64,000 nucleotides of DNA from Mercurialis annua (taxonomy: Eukaryota; Streptophyta; Magnoliopsida; Malpighiales; Euphorbiaceae): positions 7,013,501-7,077,500 of the forward strand of contig NC_065575.1 of assembly GCF_937616625.2 (NCBI RefSeq), written 5' to 3'. The position numbers and the translations under genes were made by a program. How positions within the stretch are numbered: position 1 is the first letter of the stretch; every line of letters begins with the position of its first letter. Below are positions 26,915-36,475 of this stretch, in pieces. Below the pieces are notes generated by a model, which was not told the origin of the DNA, made no database searches, and saw only the letters and a list, made by a program, of their open reading frames with translations.

Positions 26915-27255
26915 GGCTAATAATCACCCACGGACCCTGACTTTAGGGGTACCTTACGCTAAACCCCCTGATAAAAAAAAACGATCAGTAAACCCCCTAT
27001 TCTTTGTGACGGCTGCACGTAAACCCCCTGAGCCCATTTCTCGCCGATATTTTGGCAAAATGATGACGTGGCACGATATATTCACTGACGGCTCTGCAAG
27101 CCACTCTGCATGCATGTCAGACATGTGTAAGAATGTGTAAGGCTGTGTAAGGTTGTGTCGGTTGACTTTTTTCAAAAAAAAAAAAAAAAAAAAATCATTT
27201 TTACCGCTCGGTTAAAAATCACTTTCTCTCTCTAACATTTTTAACTTTTCCCTCT
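26915..27255 (+). repeat. Left terminal inverted repeat of the MULE
   Basis: Starts GGCTAATAATCACCCACGGA. Compared with the right TIR I see one substitution (C at 27101) and a poly-A run of 21 versus 24. It contains three AAACCCCCT motifs (26961, 26990, 27021) spaced 29 and 31 bp apart, a TGACGTGGCA element (27064-27073) of the bZIP-binding type, and about three 10-bp repeats of TGTGTAAGnn (27125-27157). These are candidate transposase-binding and promoter elements, by inference only. Confidence 0.95.
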
Positions 27256-27571
27256 TCTTCTCCCTTAGTTTATTTGATTTTATTTCTGTCCCAAAAAAAA
27301 ACGTCCTTTCTGTTCTTTTCGTGTACCTACTTCGTTTCTTCTTCGCCTTGATCGTTTCTTCGTCGCCTTCTTAGTTTCCTGTTAGGGTTTGGTTTCTTGA
27401 TCGTCTTCTTGGGTTTTCTTCGTTTCTTAGCAACTGGGTATGTAACATTTTATAATTTCTTGAAAATGGAAATTTTTTTGAATTTTTGAAAATGGGTTTG
27501 TGTTTATGTTATTTGGTTCGTGTAATGTATAACTTTAACAGGCTTGTGGTTGGCAGGTGTAAAGGGAAAAA

Positions 27572-30500
27572 ATGGGGAAAAGAAAACGAGAGCGAAGGGA
27601 GCGGGAAAGGCAAAGTGAAAGAGACAAGAGATGGGAAAAAGGGTCAAATAGTCGAGATAACCCTTTACAACTCCATGATACTGATAGTGAAAGCAGTCAA
27701 GAAGTAGTCGAAGGTACGAAACTTGTGTAAATGTTGACCTCATAACCTCTAGGACCACTTATGTTGAACTGGTGTGCTGAAAATGAAGTATGATTTTTGT
27801 GGGTCCATTTGTGATAATATTTCTTTATATGCTTGCTTTTGGTGAAAATTTGGATTTTGTGTTGGCTTTGTGAATACTTTATTGTGGTGTGTTGGTTTTA
27901 TGAATAGTTTATTGTTGGTCTGTTCCTGTTTAAAATTAAATATTGTTGCTGTGTTGGTTGTTTAGGATATAGAGAATTTATTGTCGTTGTTATGTTGGTG
28001 GGCGTATCCAATTGTGCGGTTTGTTGGTTTGCTTTAGAAATGAATGCATTGGTTATTTTCTCTTTTTGCAGTTTCACCAGGAGGGGGCAAATTATTCCAG
28101 ATTAATTTACATCACCATGGGGATCTTGGTGACTTGGCCTATTATGGTGGGGAAGTTCAAAGAAGGATATACCATATTGGTGAGATTGAAATGTCCAACC
28201 TTGACACATGGTGTAGGAGGCTATACGGCGGAAAAGCCATTGTTGATTACCATTGGTGTCCGAAGGGAATCGAATACCGGGATGGGATAAAGGCGATAAA
28301 CCATGAACAAGATTTCAGGGAAATGGCTGTGACAGGATTAAAGGCAGGGTCTGTTGAGGTATACGTAAGGGAGTATTCTGTCAAGGACATTAAAGAGTTA
28401 CATGAAAAGATTAAGCTTGACTTGGAGCCTCCTCCTCTCCCCCCTAGTACTGTTGTTATTGAGGAGCTTGTGGACCCGGAGGCTGGGCCAGGGGTAGAGG
28501 TGAATATACCAGTTCAAGATCAGGGGCCACCTGTGATTTTACCAGAAATTGAGGGGGTTTTGTTGATTGAGTGGCACGGCAACAATGTGCAGGCACCAGT
28601 TATAGATGCATTAGAGCCGGAGGATGCAGTAGCGGGGCTGGAAGAGGGTGTGCAGGCTGCAGTTGTAGATGTGGTGCAAGAGGGGCTGGATGAGGTTCAG
28701 GAGGGGCTGGATGAGGTTCAGGAGGGGCTGGATGAGGCGCAGGAGGGGCTGGCAGAGGGTTTAAATTTAAATGAACATGAAGAAGTGGTTGGGACAGAGA
28801 AAGAGTCTGAGGCCAGATTGGAAGAGGTTACTGAAGAGGGGGAGGTGCCAGAAGGGGGGCCAGATTGTCCCCCTTCAACTCTAGAGAGGATGGCACAGGG
28901 TCTATTTGATCATATGGCTGAGGAGCTAGAGGGCATGGAGGGGCTGTTTGATGACGATGACCAAAATGAGGTTCAAGCAGAGGAACACTCCGGTCAAAGG
29001 GGGAAGAATGAGGGTGAGAAGCCAACTCTTGACGACGTCGAGCTAAATGTCGAAGATTACATCGTCGACCCAGACTACGACATATGGGACGACGATGACG
29101 ATTTGATAACGGAGCTTAGATCGACGGGCCAATATTTTGAAGAGGGACCAGATGCCCAACATGAGGATGATGTAGATGTTGGATCTTCACAGAGATCTGG
29201 TGGGAGACCAAGGGGAGAGAGTCAGGCAGAATTTCGCCCGGGGGGCGTTGATAGAACTATACATCCAGAAGCTGACGAGCAGGAGGAGGAGGTAGACTCG
29301 GACTACATTGCTTCAGATGATAACAACACGGCTTCCGAGTCTGACGGTGACGGTCGGGTGAAGTTCAGGATGTTCAACGAGGAGAAAGAGATGGAAAATC
29401 CAACCTTCAAGAATGGATTGCAATTTGTGAACAGAGAGCAATTCAAGAAAGCATGTAGGCAGTGGGGCATCAAACACAGGTATCAACTGCATTTTCCTGT
29501 CAACGAGAAGACCCGTGTCAGGGCTAAGTGCTTTGACAAGAGTGACAATGTACCTAAGTGTCGGTTTGAAATATTTGCATCCAAGCAAAACATGTCAGAT
29601 CCGGATGATGAAACATTCCTAGTGAAGACCCTGAACTTGGTACACACTTGCCCGAAGAGAAGATCGAATTTCCACATGACCAGTGCCTATCTGGCTGAGA
29701 GTTTCTTGGAGGAGTTTAGGGCCAATCCAGATTACAACCCTGAGCAGTTTGTTGCTAAGATTGCACGGGAGCTGAAGCAGAAGATCAGTGTGCAGACGGC
29801 ACGAAGAGCACGACTCAGGGCTGTAAGAAAATTGGAGGGGGATGAGGATGGGCAGTATGCTAAGTTGTATGACTACCGAAGGGAGGTCCTTCGAACCAAT
29901 CCGGGGAGCACAGTGGATTTTAAAGAGCCTCGAGGAAAGTTTGCGGGTATGTACATGTGCTTGGCTGGAATGAAGAATGCCTTCCGGAATGGGCTGAGGC
30001 AGATCGTTTGTCTGGACGGTTGCTGGTTGAAGGGGAAGTATGGGGGTCAGTTGCTATCTGCAACTGGGATTGACCCCAATGATTGCATGTATCCTCTGGC
30101 TATGGCATGGGTGAAGGTTGAGAATACTGAAAACTGGACGTGGTTTTTGGAGCTATTGAAGGCTGATTTGCATCTGGGCAACAGGACAACCTTCATGTCA
30201 GACAAACAGAAGGTAATTGCTTTCCATAACAGAACATTCATTATATAAGCTGGTAATTGCTTTCCATAGTTGTGCATTTTTATGAGTAAGGTCCATAGTT
30301 GATCATTTAGTAAACGTTAGGGTCCACAGTTGATCATCTGTTAAACGTTAGGGTCCACAGTTGATCATTTGTTAATGTCTTTAACTTGTGCTTCTACAGG
30401 GCCTCATACATGCACTGGACGCGCTTTTTCCACATTCAGAGCACAGGTATTGCTGGAGGCATCTGTGGGCAAATTTCAGAACCACCTTCCACTTGCAACA

Positions 30501-31302
30501 TTTAAAGCCGCTTATATGGAACATTGGGATTGCAACCTACACATCCAAATTGAATGCTGCCATGAAAGTTTTGGAGAATACTCATACGGCGGGCTACAAC
30601 TGGATTGAGGAGAGATCTAGGGAGCATTGGTCCAGGGCACATTTCAGGCCGCAAGTCAAGTGTGACATATTGCTGAACAATTTAGCGGAGGCCTTCAATA
30701 AATATGTACTGACTTCGAGGACGAGACCTATCTTGACGATGTTTGAAATGATTAGGACTCAGCTGATGAGGCGGATCCATGACAAACAGATTTTTGGGAG
30801 CAAGATTAATTCGCGGTTGTGCCCTAAAATTAGGAAAAAACTGGACAAGATAATTGAAGAGGGTTGGAATTACACCGCACACCCTGCCGGCAGTCCTCAA
30901 GTGCAAGTTATAGGTCCCGGAGGTCAGTTCGTGGTAAATTTGGATGAAAGGACTTGCACATGTAGGCGTTGGGACCTCACTGGGATTCCATGCGTTCACG
31001 CATGCCCCTGTATTTATGAGAACAATGAGGTCCCAGAGAACTATGTGGACGACTGCTACACAAAAGCCACCTACCAAAAAGTGTACAGCTATGTTATCAA
31101 CCCTTTGAATGGGGCTGATATGTGGGAAACCGATCCAAATCCATTCCATATCATAGTTCCTCCCTCGCCTGTGCAAACAAAGAAGCGGGGTAGAAAATCG
31201 ACGGTAAGACGAAAGGAAGCGGAAGAGCTAGAGCAGCAACATGAACAGACTGTACAGGAGGCCCATGCAAAGAGGGCAAAGTTAGGACGTAAGGGGCTTT
31301 AG
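27572..31302 (+). CDS. MURA-type transposase with N-terminal PB1-like domain, truncated by in-frame TAG
   Basis: Exons 27572-27713, 28072-30212, 30400-31302; 1061 aa to the TAG at 31300-31302. Exon 1 codes a basic, probably nuclear-targeting start (MGKRKRERRERERQ), then a phase-1 intron. PB1-like domain about 53-150 (NLHHHGD...YYGGEV). Long acidic linker with four copies of VQEGLDE-type heptads (249-276). MuDR-type N-terminal DNA-binding region about 488-598. MULE transposase core: D696 in CLDGCWLKGKYGG, D758 in MSDKQKG, candidate E858 in NNLAEAFNKY. SWIM finger C947, C949, C959, H961. The frame stays open for 130 codons after the TAG to 31695 and codes a CCHC knuckle, so the normal product would be about 1192 aa. 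It cuts and joins DNA at the TIRs in the nucleus. A 5'UTR intron seems likely, ending just before TGGCAG/GTG near 27556. Confidence 0.88.
28674..28757 (+). repeat. 21-bp in-frame tandem repeat in the transposase linker
   Basis: Four copies of a 21-bp unit coding VQEGLDE (last copies AQEGLAE). Units 2 and 3 are identical, so the expansion is recent. It lies in the acidic linker between the PB1-like domain and the DNA-binding region, where length change is probably tolerated. Confidence 0.9.
30291..30377 (+). repeat. 31-bp tandem repeat in transposase intron 2
   Basis: Three copies (the last partial) of a unit beginning GTCCACAGTTGATCAT and ending GTTAGG. The unit resembles the outermost bases of the MULE TIR (GGGTCCGTGGGTGATTATTA), so it may be a terminal-like motif copied into the intron. 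Confidence 0.85.
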
Positions 31303-31695
31303 AAGGTTAAATGCAGTGAATGTAACCGATTTGGCCACAACAAACGGACGTGCAAAAAGGACAATGACCAAGCTGCATGTGGGGGTGACACTCAGCCAGA
31401 AGCAAGAGCTGCAGGGGATGAAACAGGGGGAGAAGCACCAGATGCAGGGGAGGTTCCAGGTGGGGAGTTTGGAACTGGAGAGCAGGCCCCAACAGGAGAG
31501 TCTGGCGTACACCTAAGTGGAGCCTATTCTGCAACAGAACAAGCCTCGGTTGAACAGCAAGGTGCAGGGGAACCCAGTCATGACACTTCTACACAAGCTG
31601 CTCGAGCTGCTAAGAGAAAAGGAAAGAGGCCTGCTGGTCGAGAAGTCCCTTCGCGATACAGGGACTGTTTGAGGAAACGAACAACGAACAAGTAG
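31303..31695 (+). pseudogene. In-frame C-terminal extension of the transposase after the TAG, with CCHC zinc knuckle
   Basis: Starting directly after the stop at 31300-31302, the same frame is open for 130 codons to TAG at 31693-31695. It begins KVKCSECNRFGHNKRTCKK, a CX2CX4HX4C knuckle that plant MULE transposases normally carry after the SWIM finger, then a Gly/Glu-rich stretch and a basic tail (AAKRKGKRPAGREVP...). Such a long open, conserved segment shows the TAG is a recent nonsense change, or less likely a read-through site. A 14-nt GT-AG segment spans the stop but is far too short to be an intron and would break frame. Confidence 0.8.
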
Positions 31696-31959
31696 TGCAA
31701 CAAAACAGATGGATGTATATTTTGTACCATGTGCTTTTTGTTAAGGAACGTTTTTTGTTTTGGGCAACACATGGATATATTTTACTAGATGCCCCAACTT
31801 TGTTGTGTTTAGAAGCGTACGGTGGTGTATGTGCAAATGTAAATGGTTGGAAATGTTATTCTGAATGGTTTTTATTTGTGTAAATGAAGTTCGTTTATGA
31901 TTGTCTTTAATTGTGCCAGATTATGGTTGTCTTTTATTGTCATACGCTTGAGTGAAAGT

Positions 31960-32060
31960 ATAATATCTCCTACGGCCCTCCATGTATTAGCAATAATCAA
32001 TCATGGACCCTTTTGTTTTCTTATATGATCAATCATGGACCCTAATATTTCATTATTATA
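31960..32060. other. Spacer between transposase and GRF gene with terminal-like motifs
   Basis: Contains two copies of a motif close to the MULE end: AATAATCAATCATGGACCC (31992-32010) and TGATCAATCATGGACCC just after (32026-32042), in the orientation of the left TIR. No coding content. It probably contains the transposase 3' region and the promoter of the next gene. Confidence 0.55.
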
Positions 32061-32198
32061 ACAGACCTAGCCCCTATGAAAAACAACCCAATCATCCTTG
32101 GCCCACAGTGTGGCCCATAAATATCCGCCTACAACTCATCCAGCCCCACTCATCCAGTGTTTAACGCTTACAACTCAACTCAAAAATTACAACCAAAA

Positions 32199-32830
32199 AT
32201 GGAAGGAGTAGCTGCACAAGTGGTTTGCGATTGCGGAATCCCATGTCGCCTAGACATTTCTTCAACGGATAGGAACCCCACTCGAAGATTTTACGCTTGT
32301 TCAAAGCGAACTGTAAGTAATTCATGTGCTTTACAAAAAAATTCAAACTGTAAGTAATTTACATTAATTTTTTGACCTTACTTCGCCTTTTATTTTTTCG
32401 AACTAAATTTGTCCAGAATCAGTGTAATTTTTTTGCCTGGCTAGAGAATGACATGCCTTACCAAATGTCGGTGGTCCGAAACTTGAAACTTGACCTCCAT
32501 GTCATGACTGTTGAACTGGAGGAGGCCAAAAGTTTGCTTGCTGCTAAAAAGGACGAGTTCCAGGGATTGAAGGAGTCCCATGAAATGTACATAGACGAAA
32601 ATCAGGGATTGAAGGAGTCCATTGAGATGTATCGCGATGAAAATGGAATCTTGTTTGAGGAAAGCGGTCTACTTTTTATGGAGATAGACATACTGAAGGG
32701 CCAGATCAAGGACATGGAGGTCAAGTGTGCAGACTTGGAGAGGTCAACCAGGAACATGAAGTTTGGTTTTTGTGCTGCTTGTGCAGTTGCAGGATGCAGT
32801 GTAGGCTTGCATTGCATGAGGAAAAATTGA
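32199..32830 (+). CDS. GRF zinc finger plus coiled-coil protein carried by the MULE
   Basis: Two exons, 32199-32312 and 32417-32830, 175 aa. The GRF-type finger spans the intron: CDCG at 10-13, RRFYACSKR, C at 34, then NQCNFFAWLEND, the usual C-C-C-C plus FY and FFxW pattern. Residues about 60-135 form a charged coiled coil containing a repeated QGLKES...MY.DEN block. The C-terminus is a short Cys/Ala-rich hydrophobic stretch (FCAACAVAGCSVGL) before a basic end. GRF fingers bind single-stranded nucleic acid in some nucleases and topoisomerases; short GRF/coiled-coil proteins are abundant in plants and often lie near transposons. The role here is unknown. Same strand as the transposase, about 500 bp downstream, with its own start codon and room for a promoter. 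Confidence 0.75.
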
Positions 32831-33252
32831 ATAATTATTAAATGATGTTGCTTCATTATTATTATGGGTTGTAATGCTACATATTTTAATTAAATAATTT
32901 TTAATTTCAGACAGTGTTTTTTTAATTATGATAGAGCAATTAATTAAATATGCTAGAGTAATTATTAATGATGTTTTACAGCCCAATATCGCTAATTATA
33001 CATACTGACTTGTCTTATCAGCATTAATGTTGTTTAAGGGGCTTCAGAAGAACCCTTTCATTAACCAAAATCGTCATTAATGACATCCACTCACTTGGGA
33101 AACAACACACCGCTTAAGTGAAGAATATGAAAAGACATCTATCCAACTTCTTTAAATATGTAATCATGCTTACTTACTAACACACACAAAGACACTTATC
33201 ATTCATACTTAAAGTGATCCACTTTCGCCTTCATCTTCAAAACAACGCAGCA

Positions 33253-34094
33253 ATGCCTGAAAATAGAGTCCGTTCGTTTGATCTTGAACTCATGGACTGT
33301 GCCGTATGCTGTGAACCTCTACGCCCTCCCATTATTCAGGTTTGACCCCACATCATTTATATATTTATTCACTTTAGGTTATTCTTAATTTTCTAACTTT
33401 TCCTTTTCTTCAGTGTCAGAATGGACATGCAACATGCAACTCCTGCTCTGTAAAGATGGGTAAATGTCATGCTTGCACTTTGCCAATCGGACCGATGCGC
33501 TGTCGGATAATGGAAGCAGTCGTGGAGTCTTTAACGGTTTACTGCCAGAACAGAGTATATGGTTGCCAAGAAAGCTTCAATTACGACGAGAAGACAGATC
33601 ACGAGAAATACTGCTCTTTTATAGAGTGTTCATGCCCGATTCCAGAGTGCAATGTGAAGGGCTCGTCCGAAACCATTTATGCTCACTGCAAAGAGTTGCA
33701 TCAAGATATTCTCACACTATTTAACTTTGGACGTAAATTTGCAGTTTCTGTGGACATGCATGATAGGGGTTTGCTTCTCCAAGAAGAACAATCAGACGTT
33801 GTGTTTGTTCTGAACAACACGAAGTGCTCTTATGGGAATATTATAACAGTGTTTTGTCTCGGCCCATTGTCAAACGGAAGCTGCCCTTATGACATCGAAG
33901 TGAAGTTTGATGAATCGTCAGTGCACAGGTTTCATTCTTCTACCAAGAATTTTCAAGACACCAACAAGTATTACCGTTCATTGACAGGATTCCTTCTTGA
34001 TAGTAGCGACCAAGAGTTTTTTGCTGACGGGTTGATCAAGATGGAAATTTCGGTATATCGATCGTTGGAGCTTGGTTCTGCAGATGATGTTTAA
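33253..34094 (+). CDS. SINA-like RING E3 ubiquitin ligase carried by the MULE
   Basis: Exons 33253-33339 and 33414-34094, 255 aa. All eight C3HC4 RING ligands are present: C16, C19, C30, H34, C37, C40, C47, C50. A SIAH-type zinc-finger region follows (about 60-125, with CQNRVYGC, DHEKYC, CPIPEC, HCKELH), then a TRAF-like substrate-binding domain to the end. This matches the plant SINA-like (SINL) group rather than true SINA. The intron falls just before the third RING cysteine. Family role: homodimeric E3 ligases that mark substrates for the proteasome. No stop or frameshift is seen, so it may be functional. Its presence within the TIRs suggests capture of a host gene with its intron. Alternative: a long-standing element gene. 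Substrate unknown. Confidence 0.85.
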
Positions 34095-34703
34095 CGCTGC
34101 CCTTAGTCAACATGTTTTCTGGTTTTCTGTTGTAATTTGGAATATTCTAGTATAGGTTTTATTTTTTTGCTTGATGAATATTGTAGTATCGTTGACGAAT
34201 ATTATAGTTGTAATTCGTAGTTGTTTTATTTTGGAAATTTGTTTATATAATGGTTGATTGATATATGTTGTATCTTTATGGTTGACTAATTTTCATTATT
34301 GATAGGGGTTAATGTTGTTTTAATAAATTTCAAAAGTGCGTATTTATTGAAGGGTCCACAGATGATCAGTAAGAATACATGAGGGTCCATGGCGGATTAT
34401 AAAATAAAAGTATAGGGTCCATATGTAATTATCAGTTTCATGGAACATGTAGGTCGTTTCAAACGAACCGAACGACGATAACTACAAACTTTACTCAATT
34501 TCAATAACAATAACAACCAATATTAAAAACAAAACAGCAATAACATAAGCAAACAATACATTCCAAGTTTGTAATCAACATTCATTTTGATCTAAAATCC
34601 AAATTGTCACTAATAATATAAAATGCAACATACATATTAACCTAAAAGGTTACAAATGTTGTTTCATATGGCCCAAAAATAGGTCAATCTAGTGTCTCGG
34701 CCT
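34095..34703. other. Convergent spacer between SINA-like and PB1-like genes
   Basis: AT-rich 3' regions of two converging genes. Contains three further GGGTCC...GAT motifs (34352, 34383, 34415), in the orientation of the right TIR end. No reading frame of note. Confidence 0.55.
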
Positions 34704-35551
34704 TCAGTCTGACCCACCAATCTGCTGCTGCTCCTCCGAGGGTTCTTCAACTGCTTCAATTTGCAGCAAATCCAGTGGTTCACCTTTTTCTTGACCTTCA
34801 ATATGCAGGACCTCCACTGGTTCACCGGGACCTTCAATCTGCGGCACCTCCACTGCTTCCACAGGACCTTCAATCTGCAGCACCCCCACCGGTTCAGCCT
34901 CACCAACACCCTGTTGCTCCAATGCATCATCCCCATCTTCAAGTTCTTTCAACTCAAATAATGTGTGTCCAAATACAGGCCTTAGGTTGCACACGTCAAC
35001 ACAGCTTAACTTCCTAACATACACATCAACACTACCATCTTGTGTCCCAGCCAGTGCCATGTCCATGACATGGTCATCATTTTCCATGGGAATTAATTCT
35101 TCAGTATACATGCCAGCCCGCCTCCAATAATACATTAACAATCCCTCAACCTTCAATTCAAGTAACCACTTATCTAGACTATTTAATCCTATATCCTCAA
35201 TATGAAATTTTCTAACAGCCAAATCCTCATTAAAATAACCAAAGTCTTCAAACTGTCCATTGTAGTTCAGAATAATTTCAAAGACCTCAAAAAGACAATC
35301 TTCAGTACAAGCTGCTCAAACCAACAAATAAACAAAGACCAATTTTTAATTAATGAACCAGTGAAAACCAAACCAAAACAACAGGCAATGACGAACAAGA
35401 AATAAAATACCAATAAAATTCAAAAACAATCACCAACGAACCAAACACAACTCAAAAAAAATTTCTTCCGGCGAAAAAAAACACACATACCTTTTCGTTT
35501 CTTCCCTTTTCTGTCTTCTTTTCCCATTTTTTTCATTTCTGTGGATCCCAT
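34704..35551 (-). CDS. PB1-like domain protein with acidic repeats, convergent partner gene of the MULE
   Basis: Minus-strand exons 35551-35491 and 35311-34704, 222 aa. Exon 1 is short and basic (MGSTEMKKMGKEDRKGKKRK), a probable nuclear signal, and ends in phase 1 just as the transposase exon 1 does. Residues about 24-125 align with the transposase PB1-like domain: FHIEDIGLNSLDKWL versus YHIGEIEMSNLDTWC, and GSVDVYVRKLSCVDV versus GSVEVYVREYSVKDI. The rest (160-211) is about four 12-aa acidic repeats built on EVLQIEGP. There is no catalytic domain. It starts just inside the right TIR, so each TIR probably drives one PB1-like gene. A partner or regulator of the transposase through PB1-PB1 contact is a reasonable inference, not shown. 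ATG at 35551 chosen because frame, phase and basic composition match the sister gene. Confidence 0.78.
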
Positions 35552-35778
35552 TTTCTGTTAAAGAACAGAGACCTCGAAAAATATTTAAACGAAGAAAAAC
35601 GAAGAACTGAATAGGGGCGAAATAACACACAAGATGGAAGAGAAGAAGATGAAGACGATGGACGGCGATAAGAGTGCAGGAGTAGTAGACCTAGGGTAAG
35701 GAACGAAAAAAAAAGGAACAAGACGAAGACAGGATGAAATATTTGAAAATATGACAATTAAAGAGAATGAGGGGGAAC

Positions 35779-36122
35779 AGAGGGAAAAGTTAAAAATGTT
35801 AGAGAGAGAAAGTGATTTTTAACCGAGCGGTAAAAATGATTTTTTTTTTTTTTTTTTTTTTTTGAAAAAAGTCAACCGACACAACCTTACACAGCCTTAC
35901 ACATTCTTACACATGTCTGACATGCATGCAGAGTGACTTGCAGAGCCGTCAGTGAATATATCGTGCCACGTCATCATTTTGCCAAAATATCGGCGAGAAA
36001 TGGGCTCAGGGGGTTTACGTGCAGCCGTCACAAAGAATAGGGGGTTTACTGATCGTTTTTTTTTATCAGGGGGTTTAGCGTAAGGTACCCCTAAAGTCAG
36101 GGTCCGTGGGTGATTATTAGCC
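35779..36122 (-). repeat. Right terminal inverted repeat of the MULE
   Basis: Reverse complement of 26915-27255 with one substitution (35936) and a poly-T run of 24 instead of 21. Carries the same motif set. It faces the BRL receptor gene, about 350 bp away. Confidence 0.95.
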
Positions 36123-36131
36123 AAACTCCTA
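36123..36131. repeat. MULE target-site duplication, right copy
   Basis: AAACTCCTA, identical to 26906-26914. Confidence 0.95.
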
Positions 36132-36475
36132 TCAACGGCAGTAATTGAATTTCTTTTTGTCGAATAAATATCGAAACATGGGTTAGCAAAACTGTGACAG
36201 GCTATGAAAGTAGGTAATGGAATCGAAACAAAGTTTTAAGCCTCAAGTAACAGACATGATAGTGAAATGAAAGCGAAAATGTAAGTTACCAATTGTTGAG
36301 CAAGAGTGCATTGCTTTGTTCTCTTCACATTTCCTGCAAGGTTCTGTCTAGTTGAGTGTTCTATAATATTTACATTGTGAAGGAAAAAATCCGGTATACT
36401 ATCCGTGGCAGAGGCAAATGCAAGTTGCCCCCGGAAAAACAAAATCTTCTAGCTACTCCAATCAAAATTTGATTA

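Larger units (their letters stand above)
26915..36122. mobile_element. Complete 9.2-kb Mutator-like transposable element with four gene models
   Basis: Bounded by TIRs of 341 bp (26915-27255) and 344 bp (35779-36122) and by a perfect 9-bp duplication. From left to right it holds a plus-strand transposase gene (27572-31695), a GRF-zinc-finger/coiled-coil gene (32199-32830), a SINA-like E3 ligase gene (33253-34094), and a minus-strand PB1-like/acidic gene (35551-34704). The two PB1-like genes start just inside opposite TIRs and converge, the layout of maize MuDR. The TIR match is consistent with recent transposition. The main defect I see is an in-frame TAG near the transposase C-terminus. The extra genes make it unusual; plant MULEs with additional ORFs are known (VANDAL elements, ULP1-bearing MULEs), but I do not recognise this combination. 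Confidence 0.95.

Noticed and set aside
26961..27030. AAACCCCCT motifs considered as telomeric repeats
   Set aside because: The plant telomere unit is CCCTAAA; these have five Cs, occur at 30-bp spacing and are symmetric in both TIRs, so they belong to the MULE.
30682..31176. 164-codon minus-strand frame inside the transposase gene
   Set aside because: Lies wholly opposite a conserved transposase exon with DDE and SWIM motifs; a shadow frame.
31289..31302. GT...AG segment spanning the TAG in the transposase, considered as a stop-removing intron
   Set aside because: Only 14 nt, far below the minimum plant intron, and removal would shift the frame away from the zinc knuckle.
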